From contig QCPK01000001.1 in the NCBI GenBank assembly GCA_003212555.1, positions 56,616-120,615 on the forward strand: DNA of 64,000 nucleotides, written 5' to 3'. Positions 52,922 through 63,028 of this stretch are shown one piece after another; position 1 is the first letter of the stretch, and each line of letters starts with the position of its first letter. The position numbers and the translations under genes are program-made. The notes beneath the pieces are model-generated. The model made no database searches. It was not told where the DNA came from and saw nothing but the letters and a program-made list of their open reading frames with translations. Origin of the DNA: Prochlorococcus sp. AG-436-K22 (GTDB taxonomy: Bacteria > Cyanobacteriota > Cyanobacteriia > PCC-6307 > Cyanobiaceae).

Positions 52922-54946
52922 ATGGGGAGGATTGTTGGGATTGATCTTGGAACTACCAACTCCGTTATTGGAGTTTTAGAAGCTGGGCGTCCATTTGTAA
53001 TTTCAAATGCTGAAGGTTCTCGTACTACGCCATCAGTAATAGGATATACAAAAAATTCAGAGTTGGTTGTTGGCCAGCAAGCTAGAAGGCAACTTGTTCT
53101 TAACCCCAGGAATACATTTTCTAACCTAAAGAGATTTGTCGGCAGATTTTGGGAAGAATTAGAGGATACTAGCCTAAATGTTCCGTATACAGTTAGAGCT
53201 AATGATCAAGGTTGCGTGAGAGTCACTTGTCCTATTACCGAAAGAGAATATGCCCCTGAAGAATTAATAGGTAGCATTATAAGAAAGTTGATTGACGATG
53301 CTGAGAAACATTTAGATGAAAATATTGAATCAGCTGTTATAACTGTTCCAGCCTACTTTAATGATTCTCAACGCCAAGCAACAAAAGATGCTGCTTTGCT
53401 TGCAGGAATAAAGGTTGAACGAATTTTAAATGAACCAACTGCAGCAGCTTTAGCTTATGGCTTTGATAAAAGCTCTTCATCAAGAGTATTAGTCTTTGAC
53501 CTTGGAGGAGGTACTTTTGATATTTCTTTGCTAAGGATTTCAAATGGAGTATTTGATGTAAAAGCAACTTCTGGGGACACGCAATTGGGAGGAAATGATT
53601 TTGATTTAAAAATTGTTGATTGGTTGGCAGACGATTTTCAAAAAGAGCATGATATTGATCTAAGACGAGACAGGCAATCTCTTCAACGTCTTTCTGAAGC
53701 GGCAGAGAAAGCCAAGCAAGAATTGTCTGGATTAAATTCAACTCCAATTTCACTTCCATTTATAGCAACAGGTCCTAATGGCCCTCTTCATATAGAAACA
53801 AATTTAGAAAGAAAGCATTTCGAAAGTCTTTGCAGAGATCTAATTGACAGGCTATTAAAGCCAGTTGAAATAGCACTTGAGGATTCTGGGTGGACAGCTG
53901 ATGAAATTAATGATGTTGTCCTTGTTGGGGGAAGTACCAGAATGCCTATGGTTCAACAGTTAGTCAAAACCATTGTTCCATTAGAGCCCTCACAGTCAGT
54001 TAATCCTGATGAGGTTGTAGCGATAGGGGCGGCTGTTCAAGGCGGAATCCTTACTGGAGAATTAAGAGATCTTTTATTAAATGATGTCACTCCTTTGTCA
54101 CTAGGTCTAGAAACTGTAGGTGGCCTCATGAAGGTATTAATTCCAAGAAATACTCCCATCCCAGTTCGGCAAGCAGATGTATTTAGTACTTCTCAAGCCA
54201 ATCAATCATCTGTTGAAATTAATGTATGGCAAGGTGAAAGGCAATTGGCTTCTGACAATAAGTCTCTCGGGAAATTTCGTTTATCTGGGATCCCTCCAGC
54301 TCCTAGAGGTGTCCCTCAAGTGCAAGTAGCTTTTGATATTGATGCAAATGGATTACTGCAAGTCAGTGCAACTGATAGAACAACAGGAAGGAAGCAGTCA
54401 GTAAGTATTACCGGTGGATCAAATTTAAATGAAGATGAGGTGAATAAATTAATAAAAGATGCTAAAGACAAGGCTGATTCAGATAGGCGTAAAAGAGCGT
54501 CTATAGATCAAAAGAACAATGCTTTGACTTTGGTAGCTCAGGCAGAACGTCGATTGAGGGATGTCTCTCTGGAATTTGGTCCCTATGGTGCGGAGAGGCA
54601 ACAAAGAGCTGTGGAAATATCACTTAGAGATGTTCAGGATTTTCTTGAGAATGAAGATTTAGCTGAACTGGACATAGCGGTTTCCGCGTTACAAGAAGCA
54701 TTATTTGGCTTGAATCGCCGTGTTTCTGCAGAAAAACGTACTGACAATAACCCTATTAAAGGAATAAAAAATACATTCGGTTCGCTTAAGGATGAACTCT
54801 TCTCAGATGATTATTGGGATGATGATCCTTGGGATTATCAAGCTAGCTCTCGAGGCATGAATCCAGATTACAGAGACAGAGACAGAGACAGAGACAGAGA
54901 CAGAGACAGAGACAGAGACAGATGGGATAATGACTTCTATAACTAA
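52922..54946 (+). CDS. dnaK: Hsp70 family chaperone DnaK with (Arg-Asp)n C-terminal tail
   Basis: GRIVGIDLGTTNSVIGVLE, VPAYFNDSQRQATKDAALLAGI, FDLGGGTFDISLL; C-terminus YRDRDRD...RWDNDFYN. Confidence 0.96.
   Translation: MGRIVGIDLGTTNSVIGVLEAGRPFVISNAEGSRTTPSVIGYTKNSELVVGQQARRQLVLNPRNTFSNLKRFVGRFWEELEDTSLNVPYTVRANDQGCVRVTCPITEREYAPEELIGSIIRKLIDDAEKHLDENIESAVITVPAYFNDSQRQATKDAALLAGIKVERILNEPTAAALAYGFDKSSSSRVLVFDLGGGTFDISLLRISNGVFDVKATSGDTQLGGNDFDLKIVDWLADDFQKEHDIDLRRDRQSLQRLSEAAEKAKQELSGLNSTPISLPFIATGPNGPLHIETNLERKHFESLCRDLIDRLLKPVEIALEDSGWTADEINDVVLVGGSTRMPMVQQLVKTIVPLEPSQSVNPDEVVAIGAAVQGGILTGELRDLLLNDVTPLSLGLETVGGLMKVLIPRNTPIPVRQADVFSTSQANQSSVEINVWQGERQLASDNKSLGKFRLSGIPPAPRGVPQVQVAFDIDANGLLQVSATDRTTGRKQSVSITGGSNLNEDEVNKLIKDAKDKADSDRRKRASIDQKNNALTLVAQAERRLRDVSLEFGPYGAERQQRAVEISLRDVQDFLENEDLAELDIAVSALQEALFGLNRRVSAEKRTDNNPIKGIKNTFGSLKDELFSDDYWDDDPWDYQASSRGMNPDYRDRDRDRDRDRDRDRDRWDNDFYN
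54872..54922 (+). repeat. Hexanucleotide tandem repeat (AGAGAC)x8 plus AGA
   Basis: Counted directly from the sequence; encodes the RD repeat at the end of DnaK. Confidence 0.95.
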
Positions 54947-55868
54947 ACCGGATTACTGGTCAATACTGGGTATTTCAGCAGGTAGTGACCTTGCCCAGAT
55001 AAAAAAAGCATTCAGGTCTGAAGCCAGACGCTGGCATCCTGATTTAAATGTTAATGATAGTAATGCAGAAGAGCGCTTTAAGTTAGTAAATGAGGCTTAT
55101 GCTGTACTTAGTGATCCACAAAAAAGAACTCTTTGGGAAAAGAATAATTCAATAAATACTCAAGAATTATTTGCAACTGGTTTCCCTTCCTATGACGAAT
55201 ATATTGCGGCTGTTCTTGGCATACATACTGATAGTGAATTAGAAGATTTCCCATTAGATGATCATGAGCAGATATATACAAATGAATCTGAAGACCTACT
55301 AGAAGATATTTCGCCTATTGAAGGATTTTCAATGCCAGCTCATTCTCCTCATGAGTCACTCCCTATAAGGCAACTTGATGATCTTGAGACTTTGGTTGAC
55401 TTAACTCCTGAAGAAGCGCTTTATGGAACCACGCTAGAACTTGATTTAATTGGTGGGATGATGGTCGAGTTCACAACCCCACCTTTTGCTGGTGATGGTT
55501 GGAGACTTCGCTTGCCTGGTGTAATAGTTGGTGGTAAGGATCACTTTATTCAATTAAGAGTTCAAACTGAAGAAGGACTTCGAATTGATGGATTGAGAGT
55601 TCTTTATCGACTAGAACTTTTTCCTCATGACGGCTTGTTTGGCTGCGGAGTAGAAATTCCTACGTTGGATGGTCCTGTTGTCTTACAGGTACCTCCGAAA
55701 TCATCATCAGGCCGGTTGCTTAGATTAAAAGGGCGAGGACTTAGCCATGAAGAGGTATATGGAGATCAAATAGTAGAAATTGTTATTGTTTTACCGGCAG
55801 ATTTAACTGACTCTGAAATAGCGTTATACAGAAGACTACAAGAATTATCCTATGAGCAGAACATGTAA
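54930..55868 (+). CDS. DnaJ-family co-chaperone
   Basis: DYWSILGISAGSDLAQIKKAFRSEARRWHPDLNVNDSNAEERFKLVNEAYAVLSD: J domain with HPD; C-terminal DnaJ domain; overlaps dnaK by 17 bp. Confidence 0.93.
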   Translation: MTSITKPDYWSILGISAGSDLAQIKKAFRSEARRWHPDLNVNDSNAEERFKLVNEAYAVLSDPQKRTLWEKNNSINTQELFATGFPSYDEYIAAVLGIHTDSELEDFPLDDHEQIYTNESEDLLEDISPIEGFSMPAHSPHESLPIRQLDDLETLVDLTPEEALYGTTLELDLIGGMMVEFTTPPFAGDGWRLRLPGVIVGGKDHFIQLRVQTEEGLRIDGLRVLYRLELFPHDGLFGCGVEIPTLDGPVVLQVPPKSSSGRLLRLKGRGLSHEEVYGDQIVEIVIVLPADLTDSEIALYRRLQELSYEQNM

Positions 55869-55906
55869 TCTAATTTACTATAATTTTCATAAATAGGATT
55901 CTTTCC

Positions 55907-56308
55907 ATGCTTGTGCATGTATTACTTTATAAGGTTGGGAATGAAGAAGAAGGAATTCATTCAATAGATATAAAGGGTAAAACAATTGTCTTAATGTTTG
56001 AGGATTCTGATGATGCTGAAAGATATTGTGGACTTTTAGAAGCACAAGATTTTCCTACACCTTCTGTCGAAATAATTGAACAAGAAGAAATTAATTTATT
56101 TTGCACTGAGGCTGGTTATGAAGCTCGTTTGGTAGTTAAAGGATTTCTACCAAAAACAGAGGAAGAAAGATTTCTTATCTCACCTCCTGAGCGTAACCTT
56201 GAAGTTGATTCATATCCCGAAAATACTGATCATAATGAAGAAGTTAAAAAATCATCAGAGATAGATGATTTAGATAATATTAGAAAAAATCTCGAGAAAT
56301 TAATTTAA
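55907..56308 (+). CDS. DUF3110 family protein
   Basis: MLVHVLLYKVGNEEEGIHSIDIKGKTIVLMFEDSDDAERYCGLLEAQDFPTPSVEII. Confidence 0.85.
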   Translation: MLVHVLLYKVGNEEEGIHSIDIKGKTIVLMFEDSDDAERYCGLLEAQDFPTPSVEIIEQEEINLFCTEAGYEARLVVKGFLPKTEEERFLISPPERNLEVDSYPENTDHNEEVKKSSEIDDLDNIRKNLEKLI

Positions 56309-56309
56309 T

Positions 56310-57263
56310 ATGGATAGAGACTCAAACTATAACCTTAAACGTGCTAAACAAGTAAATAGGGGTACATTACTTACAGAGAAAAGTAACAACCGAAGTAATA
56401 ATTTAGATTCTATTAGTACTTATGAGTTGGTAGATATTTTCGTGGACGAAGACAAGAAGCCACAACAGGCTGTATCGAAAGCCAAAGATCAAATTACTAT
56501 GGCGATTGACCAAATTGTTCCAAAACTTAGGGAAGGTGGACGTCTTTTTTATTTAGGTGCTGGAACCTCGGGCCGTTTAGGTGTTTTAGATGCTGCTGAA
56601 TGCCCACCAACCTTTTGTACCTCTCCTGATCTTGTTCAAGCTGTAATTGCTGGAGGTTTTAAATCTTTAGTTCAAAGTTCAGAGAGTCAAGAGGATGACG
56701 AGTCTTCTTCAATCAAAGATTTAAAAAAAAGAGGCTTCTCAGAGTTTGATTGTTTAGTTGGTATTAGCGCTGGAGGGACAACACCATATGTTCTCTCGGC
56801 TTTAGATTATTGTAAAAGAATAGGTGGTCTAAATATTTTAATTACGAGTGTACCAGAAATAGATCTGTTGCTTGAATACGATATTATCATTAGATTAATT
56901 ACAGGACCTGAATTAATAACTGGCTCAACTAGATTGAAAGCTGCTACTGCCACAAAGATGACATTAAATATAATATCTACAGGTGTTATGGTTAAGTTGG
57001 GTAAAGTATATAAAAATAAAATGATTGATGTTTCTATTAGTAATAATAAATTATTAGATAGATCTACAAGAATTTTAATAGAACTATTAGATATAAATTT
57101 AGATGAAGCAATGAATCTACTTAAAATTTCTAATGGATCCACTAAGAAAGCTATCCTGATGGGAATAGGAAAATTATCTTATAATGATGCTTTAGATATA
57201 CTTTCTCGCAATGAGCAATCCCTTAGAAAAAGTCTTGATGAACTAGGACTTGAATTAATATAA
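56310..57263 (+). CDS. murQ: N-acetylmuramic acid 6-phosphate etherase
   Basis: GGRLFYLGAGTSGRLGVLDAAECPPTF; VGISAGGTTPYVLSAL. Confidence 0.93.
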   Translation: MDRDSNYNLKRAKQVNRGTLLTEKSNNRSNNLDSISTYELVDIFVDEDKKPQQAVSKAKDQITMAIDQIVPKLREGGRLFYLGAGTSGRLGVLDAAECPPTFCTSPDLVQAVIAGGFKSLVQSSESQEDDESSSIKDLKKRGFSEFDCLVGISAGGTTPYVLSALDYCKRIGGLNILITSVPEIDLLLEYDIIIRLITGPELITGSTRLKAATATKMTLNIISTGVMVKLGKVYKNKMIDVSISNNKLLDRSTRILIELLDINLDEAMNLLKISNGSTKKAILMGIGKLSYNDALDILSRNEQSLRKSLDELGLELI

Positions 57264-57336
57264 TCTTAATAATCTTTGTATATTGAGTTAGGAAAAAGAA
57301 GCTTATAATAAAAAATTATTATTTTAATAAAGTCAA

Positions 57337-57774
57337 ATGAAAGCAATTATGGATACAGCAGTAGGCAAAGTATCCCTAGAACTATTTGAAAATGATGCAC
57401 CCAATACAGTTGCAAATTTTGTAAAGCTCATTAATGAAGGCTTTTACAATGGCTTGACCTTCCACAGAGTTATTAATGGCTTTATGGCTCAGGGGGGATG
57501 TCCAAATTCAAGAAAGGGTTCTTCAGGTATGCCAGGGACTGGAGGCCCAGGGTACAATATAGACTGTGAAATTAATAAAAATAAGCATCTTCCCGGATCA
57601 CTTTCAATGGCTCATGCTGGCAAGAATACTGGAGGAAGCCAATTTTTCATTGTCCACCAAGCTCAGCCACACTTGGATGGTGTTCATACTGTTTTTGGGC
57701 AAACTAATGATATGGATGTTGTACTTAAAATTGAAAATGGAACTGAGATAATCAGTATATCTGTTGAGGATTAA
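57337..57774 (+). CDS. Peptidyl-prolyl cis-trans isomerase, cyclophilin type
   Basis: [52 protein letters not shown]. Confidence 0.95.
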   Translation: MKAIMDTAVGKVSLELFENDAPNTVANFVKLINEGFYNGLTFHRVINGFMAQGGCPNSRKGSSGMPGTGGPGYNIDCEINKNKHLPGSLSMAHAGKNTGGSQFFIVHQAQPHLDGVHTVFGQTNDMDVVLKIENGTEIISISVED

Positions 57775-57783
57775 GTATATAAA

Positions 57784-59433
57784 TTAACACTTCCATGTTA
57801 TTACAAATGGAGCTGTTAATTCTTTGCTTATATTGTCAGAATCATCTCTGTAGTTTTGCAATTTGATAATATCGTGATATTCAGTTTTTAGATTTAAGGA
57901 AGGGTGTACTGATTGTTCCTTACTATGTGAAACTAGTAAGCCAACTCTTTTTGTTCCGGCCCATTTACTAATGATCTGTAGTAATTTTAAGACTTGCTTA
58001 TATCTCTTACAGTCTTTAAGCCTCCAAACAAATTGTGGCCTTTCCCACAAGGCTAATAGCCTTGACGAACTTTCTGGAATTAGTTCAATTTCATCTTCTT
58101 TTGCTAATTGCTCTGCTTGAGATCTTAATATCGAGAGCATTTGAGCTGAAGCGGCTCCATCCCAATAAATTACATAGAACCTATCGGCTGATTGTTCTTG
58201 ACTCCTATCTATAAAATGACCTAACTTCTGACGCTTAATCTCAAGATAATTCGCATTATGATCACTAGGAGCTATGACTAAAGGCTCTCTACTTTCAACT
58301 TGTATCCCATAACCACTTAGTCCAGCTATTTTACGAGGATTGTTAGTCAATAATCTGAGCCTATTAATTCCTAAATCAGTGAGTATTTGTGCTCCTACGC
58401 CGTAATTTCTCAAATCTGCAGGGAATCCAAGTTTTTCATTTGCTTCAACTGTATCTAACCCTCCATCTTGAAGGCTATAGGCCCTTAATTTATTTATCAA
58501 GCCAATACCTCTTCCCTCTTGGCGCAGGTATACAACTATACCTTCACCTTCTTCGGAGATTCTTGTCAAGGCGGCTTCTAATTGTGGACGACAATCACAA
58601 CGTAAAGACCCAAACGCATCTCCAGTTAAGCATTCGGAATGCATTCGAACTAGTACCGGTTCTTTTAATTCACCTATGTTGCCTTTAACTAAGGCAACAT
58701 GCTCTGTGCCGTCTAATTCATTGGTGTAACCAATCGCCTGGAAATTTCCAAAAATACTGGGTAGTTTTGTTTCTGCTTTCTTATATACAAAACGTTCATT
58801 CTCTAGTCTAAATTTTATTAAATCGGCAATGCTAATAATTTTTAGTCCCCAGTTTTTAGCATATTTTCTTAATTCTGGCAGTCGAGCCATTGAACCATCA
58901 GAATTCTGAATTTCACATATAACTCCAGCTGAAGATAATCCAGATAATTGAGAAAGGTCAACAGCAGCTTCAGTATGTCCAGCCCTTTTTAATACTCCAC
59001 CTTTGTTAGCCCTTAAAGGAAATACATGGCCTGGTCTTCTTAATTGACTTGGCTTAGCTTTGGAATTCAAGGCTACTTGAATGGTCCTTGCTCTGTCTTC
59101 TGCTGATATACCTGTTGAAACTCCAAATTCCGGGCCAGCATCAATACTTACAGTGAATGCGGTTTGATTTGAATCAGTATTCCTATCTACCATTAAGGGT
59201 AAATCTAATTGATCTAGCTTTTCTCCGTCCATTGCTAAGCAAATTAATCCCCTGGCTTCCTTTGCCATAAAATTAATTTGTTGAGGAGTCGCAAATTGAG
59301 CGGCACATATAAGATCACCTTCATTTTCCCGACTTTCGTCGTCAACTACAACAACACACTCACCATTCCTAATAGCTGCTAAAGCATCTGCTATTAGATC
59401 AAATTGAAGTTTTGTGGAATCCTTTGATTTCAA
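57784..59433 (-). CDS. ribBA: Bifunctional DHBP synthase/GTP cyclohydrolase II
   Basis: VVVDDESRENEGDLICAAQF; HSECLTGDAFGSLRCDC; RQEGRGIGLINKLRAYSLQ; ~130-aa C-terminal extension. Confidence 0.95.
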   Translation of the reverse strand: MKSKDSTKLQFDLIADALAAIRNGECVVVVDDESRENEGDLICAAQFATPQQINFMAKEARGLICLAMDGEKLDQLDLPLMVDRNTDSNQTAFTVSIDAGPEFGVSTGISAEDRARTIQVALNSKAKPSQLRRPGHVFPLRANKGGVLKRAGHTEAAVDLSQLSGLSSAGVICEIQNSDGSMARLPELRKYAKNWGLKIISIADLIKFRLENERFVYKKAETKLPSIFGNFQAIGYTNELDGTEHVALVKGNIGELKEPVLVRMHSECLTGDAFGSLRCDCRPQLEAALTRISEEGEGIVVYLRQEGRGIGLINKLRAYSLQDGGLDTVEANEKLGFPADLRNYGVGAQILTDLGINRLRLLTNNPRKIAGLSGYGIQVESREPLVIAPSDHNANYLEIKRQKLGHFIDRSQEQSADRFYVIYWDGAASAQMLSILRSQAEQLAKEDEIELIPESSSRLLALWERPQFVWRLKDCKRYKQVLKLLQIISKWAGTKRVGLLVSHSKEQSVHPSLNLKTEYHDIIKLQNYRDDSDNISKELTAPFVITWKC

Positions 59434-59523
59434 GGTTTACCCCTTTTAGATGATGAAGAGTTATTGTGTTTTTAAACTCATTAATAAGTTCATAGTAATT
59501 ATGAGAGCCTATATTATTAGTTT

Positions 59524-60603
59524 ATGGAACAAATAAACAATAATCCAAGGCGTGTTGCTGTGATAGGGGCTTCTGGTTATGGAGGTCTTCAGACCATTAG
59601 ATTACTAAAAGATCATCCCTATTTCCAGATTAGCTATCTTGCTGGTAAAAAGACTACTAATAAAAAATGGAATCAAATATGTCCTTTTCTTCCTTTAGAT
59701 GATGATCCTACTATTCAACCTATAAACATTGAACAAATAGCTTCTAGTTGCGATATTGCTATATTGAGTCTCCCTAATGGTCTTTCAGCAGAGTTAACTC
59801 CAAGACTTTTAGATTCAAATATTAAAGTTGTTGATCTTTCAGCAGATTTTAGGTACCGATCATTGTCAAAGTGGAAAGAAATTTATTTAATGGAATCAAG
59901 CAAACCTGAACGGAAAGATAAAGAGCTCTGTGCTAGAGCTATTTATGGTTTACCAGAATGGAATGGCATTGATATCGCAAAAGCAAATTTAGTTGCATCT
60001 CCTGGTTGTTTTCCCACTGCTAGCCTCCTTTTACTTATTCCATTTCTTAAACAAGGTCTCATTGAGAAAGATGGTATTATTATAGATGCCAAATCTGGAA
60101 CATCTGGAGGAGGTCGAGAGGCCAGAGAGCATTTACTATTGTCAGAAGCTTCTGAAACACTTTCACCTTATGCAGTTATTGGACATAGGCATACATCCGA
60201 AATTGAACAAGAATTAAGCTTAGTATCAGGGACAGATATTAATTTACAATTTACACCTCATTTGGTTCCAATGGTAAGAGGAATACTTTGTACAGTATAT
60301 GCTCGATTAAGGGACCCGTGTCTTACCGCTGAAGATTGTAAAATAGTCTTAGAAGCTATTTATCGAAAGCATAATAATATAGAAGTTTTACCAGTAGGGA
60401 CTTACCCAAATACAAAATGGGTAAGATATACAAATAAGGTACATTTAAGTGTTCAAGTTGATAAGCGAACTGGAAGAGTTGTTCTCATGTCTGCTATTGA
60501 TAATTTATTAAAAGGTCAAGCTGGACAAGCCATACAATCATTAAATTTAATGTCAGGCTTAGAGATCGATCAAGGTCTTCCGCTTAGTAACTTCTATCCA
60601 TAA
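59524..60603 (+). CDS. argC: N-acetyl-gamma-glutamyl-phosphate reductase
   Basis: VAVIGASGYGGLQTIRLL; ASPGCFPTASLLLLIPF; HRHTSEIEQEL. Confidence 0.96.
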   Translation: MEQINNNPRRVAVIGASGYGGLQTIRLLKDHPYFQISYLAGKKTTNKKWNQICPFLPLDDDPTIQPINIEQIASSCDIAILSLPNGLSAELTPRLLDSNIKVVDLSADFRYRSLSKWKEIYLMESSKPERKDKELCARAIYGLPEWNGIDIAKANLVASPGCFPTASLLLLIPFLKQGLIEKDGIIIDAKSGTSGGGREAREHLLLSEASETLSPYAVIGHRHTSEIEQELSLVSGTDINLQFTPHLVPMVRGILCTVYARLRDPCLTAEDCKIVLEAIYRKHNNIEVLPVGTYPNTKWVRYTNKVHLSVQVDKRTGRVVLMSAIDNLLKGQAGQAIQSLNLMSGLEIDQGLPLSNFYP

Positions 60604-60605
60604 AA

Positions 60606-61250
60606 TTAATTATTTCTCCATTCCTGAGCTGCTAAAGCTATCCCTAAACTAATAATCTTATGCTCATAATACTGTATAGATGAAAGCAAACTAAATTCAT
60701 CATCATCAGCTAATACTGGTAAGGCAGCTTGTATAATAATTTTACCTGAATCTATTTTCTGATTTACCAGGTGGACAGTACAGCCAGTTATAGTTACTTT
60801 GCTTCGTAAAGTCTGAAGTATTGCATTGTTTCCTTTAAAACTAGGTAATAAGGAAGGATGCAAATTAACTACTCTTCCTTTAAATTCTCTTAGTAAAATA
60901 TTTGTAACTATCCTCATCCAACCAACCATAACAATACCTTCTACGTTATACTCCTTGATTGTATTTAATATTGCTAGATCAAATTCTTCACGATTGTTGT
61001 AGTCCTGGTGTTTATGAACGATAAAAGGAACTGAATACTTTTCAGCTATTTTTATTGCACCACAGTGTGAATTATTTACAATAAGACAATTGATATTGGC
61101 ATCTAGTTTATTATTCTTGATATCAATAAGAATTCTTTCGAAGTTAGTTCCTTTCCCAGATGCTAATACTGCTAGTTCTAATTTAGGTTTAAAATTTGGT
61201 ATTTCAATAGGATAAGGATTGATAAAACCATGCATTTTTAGCTTCACCAA
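60606..61250 (-). CDS. purN: Phosphoribosylglycinamide formyltransferase
   Basis: LAVLASGKGTNFERI; VNLHPSLLPSFKG; GCTVHLVNQKIDSGKIIIQAALPV. Confidence 0.95.
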   Translation of the reverse strand: MVKLKMHGFINPYPIEIPNFKPKLELAVLASGKGTNFERILIDIKNNKLDANINCLIVNNSHCGAIKIAEKYSVPFIVHKHQDYNNREEFDLAILNTIKEYNVEGIVMVGWMRIVTNILLREFKGRVVNLHPSLLPSFKGNNAILQTLRSKVTITGCTVHLVNQKIDSGKIIIQAALPVLADDDEFSLLSSIQYYEHKIISLGIALAAQEWRNN

Positions 61251-61417
61251 GACCTAGTGAAAATCGATGTTGTATATATTATATTGTAATTTTTAATATT
61301 AATAATTAAATTATAGTTCCAAGACCATATAAGTTGTTTTTTGAATAATTATCGATTTTACCTCCTACATCATTCATACTGGTAATACCATATTGTTGAG
61401 CGTTAGATTAGTCCGAT

Positions 61418-63028
61418 ATGACATATATGAATTTTCCTGATTTTGAGAAGAACAATTCACAAAATCAATGGAAACGGTTTTGTGAGCTTCTTTTCTTTGA
61501 TAACCAGATAGGTTTGTGGCTTGATATCAGCAGGATGACCTTATCTGTATCCGATTTTGAAAGCCTTGAAAAACCATTTGAAAAAGCTTTCTCCTCAATG
61601 CAAGATTTAGAAAATGGAGCAATTGCAAATCCAGATGAGAATAGACAGGTAGGGCACTATTGGCTTAGAGATCCTTCTCTTGCTCCTTCAAGGGAAATAA
61701 CTGAATCGATCTCAATTGAGAAGGAGAGAATAAAAAACTTTGGTGAGGCGATTTTAAGTGGAGGATTGAAGACTGATAAGGGTAGTAATTTTACTGATGT
61801 TCTTTGGATAGGCATAGGTGGCAGTGGATTAGGGCCTCTTCTAATAGTTAATGCATTGCAACTTAAAGGCAAAGGCTTAAAATTTACTTTTCTGGATAAT
61901 GTAGATCCAAATGGAATTTACCAAAAATTAGATTCTTTAAAAGATAACTTAGAAACTACATTATTTGTTGTTGTCAGTAAGTCAGGAGGTACGCCAGAAC
62001 CGCAAATTGCAATGGATCAAACTAAGAATTTTCTAACCTCCCATGGCTACGACTGGGCATCAAGAGCAATAGCAATAACTATGTCTAATAGTGCTTTAGA
62101 TAAAAAAGCCTTATCTGAGAATTGGCTTAACAGATTTGATCTACCTGATTGGGTTGGAGGCAGAACAAGTATTACTGGGGCAGTAGGACTTCTTCCACTT
62201 GTTCTAATTGGTAGTAGTGGTGAAGATTTTCTTAATGGTGCAAAACGAATGGATGAAATAACAAGAAGAAGAGATTTAAAAATTAATCCAGCAGCATTGT
62301 TATCGGCCTCTTGGTTCTTTTCTGGTCAAGGCAAGGGTAGAAGGGATATGGTTGTCCTTCCATATCAAGATAGTTTAGAGGTTTTTAGCAAGTATCTTCA
62401 ACAGTTAGTTATGGAATCACTTGGTAAGGAACTCGATAGAGACTCAAATAAAGTTAATCAGGGACTAGCCGTTTATGGCAACAAAGGATCAACCGATCAA
62501 CATGCTTATGTACAGCAATTAAGGGACGGATTAGATAATTTCTTTGTTTCCTTTATTGAAATTCTTGAGGATAATAGCCATGTTCCTAAAATTAATAAGA
62601 AGGCGCCTGGAGATTACTTGTCTGGGTTTCTACAGGGTACAAGATTAGCTTTGTCTGAGAATGATAGGCAAAGCCTTACTATTACATTGAGAAAGTTTAA
62701 TTCTTACTCACTAGGCTCATTAATTGCTTTATTTGAGAGAGCCGTTGGACTATATGCTGAACTAATAAATATTAATGCATATCATCAACCTGGAGTTGAG
62801 GCTGGTAAAAAAGCAGCATCGAATATATTAGATTTACAATCTAATATTGAATTAATTCTTGAAACTAATAAAAAATATTCAATTGATGAGATTCAAAAAT
62901 TAATTCCAACCTCATCAGCAGAATCAATTTATATAATTTTAAGGCATCTTATTTCTAACAACTCGGATTATAAGATAGAAGGAGATTGGTCAACACCCAT
63001 ATCATTGAAAATATTTAAGACTAACTAG
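61418..63028 (+). CDS. pgi: Glucose-6-phosphate isomerase
   Basis: [53 protein letters not shown]. Confidence 0.96.
   Translation: MTYMNFPDFEKNNSQNQWKRFCELLFFDNQIGLWLDISRMTLSVSDFESLEKPFEKAFSSMQDLENGAIANPDENRQVGHYWLRDPSLAPSREITESISIEKERIKNFGEAILSGGLKTDKGSNFTDVLWIGIGGSGLGPLLIVNALQLKGKGLKFTFLDNVDPNGIYQKLDSLKDNLETTLFVVVSKSGGTPEPQIAMDQTKNFLTSHGYDWASRAIAITMSNSALDKKALSENWLNRFDLPDWVGGRTSITGAVGLLPLVLIGSSGEDFLNGAKRMDEITRRRDLKINPAALLSASWFFSGQGKGRRDMVVLPYQDSLEVFSKYLQQLVMESLGKELDRDSNKVNQGLAVYGNKGSTDQHAYVQQLRDGLDNFFVSFIEILEDNSHVPKINKKAPGDYLSGFLQGTRLALSENDRQSLTITLRKFNSYSLGSLIALFERAVGLYAELININAYHQPGVEAGKKAASNILDLQSNIELILETNKKYSIDEIQKLIPTSSAESIYIILRHLISNNSDYKIEGDWSTPISLKIFKTN

Noticed and set aside
53358-53759. 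133-aa minus-strand ORF
   Set aside because: Antisense shadow of conserved dnaK; Leu/Gln-rich low-information translation.
54872-54922. Possible CRISPR-like or transposon repeat
   Set aside because: Simple in-frame hexanucleotide microsatellite with no spacers.
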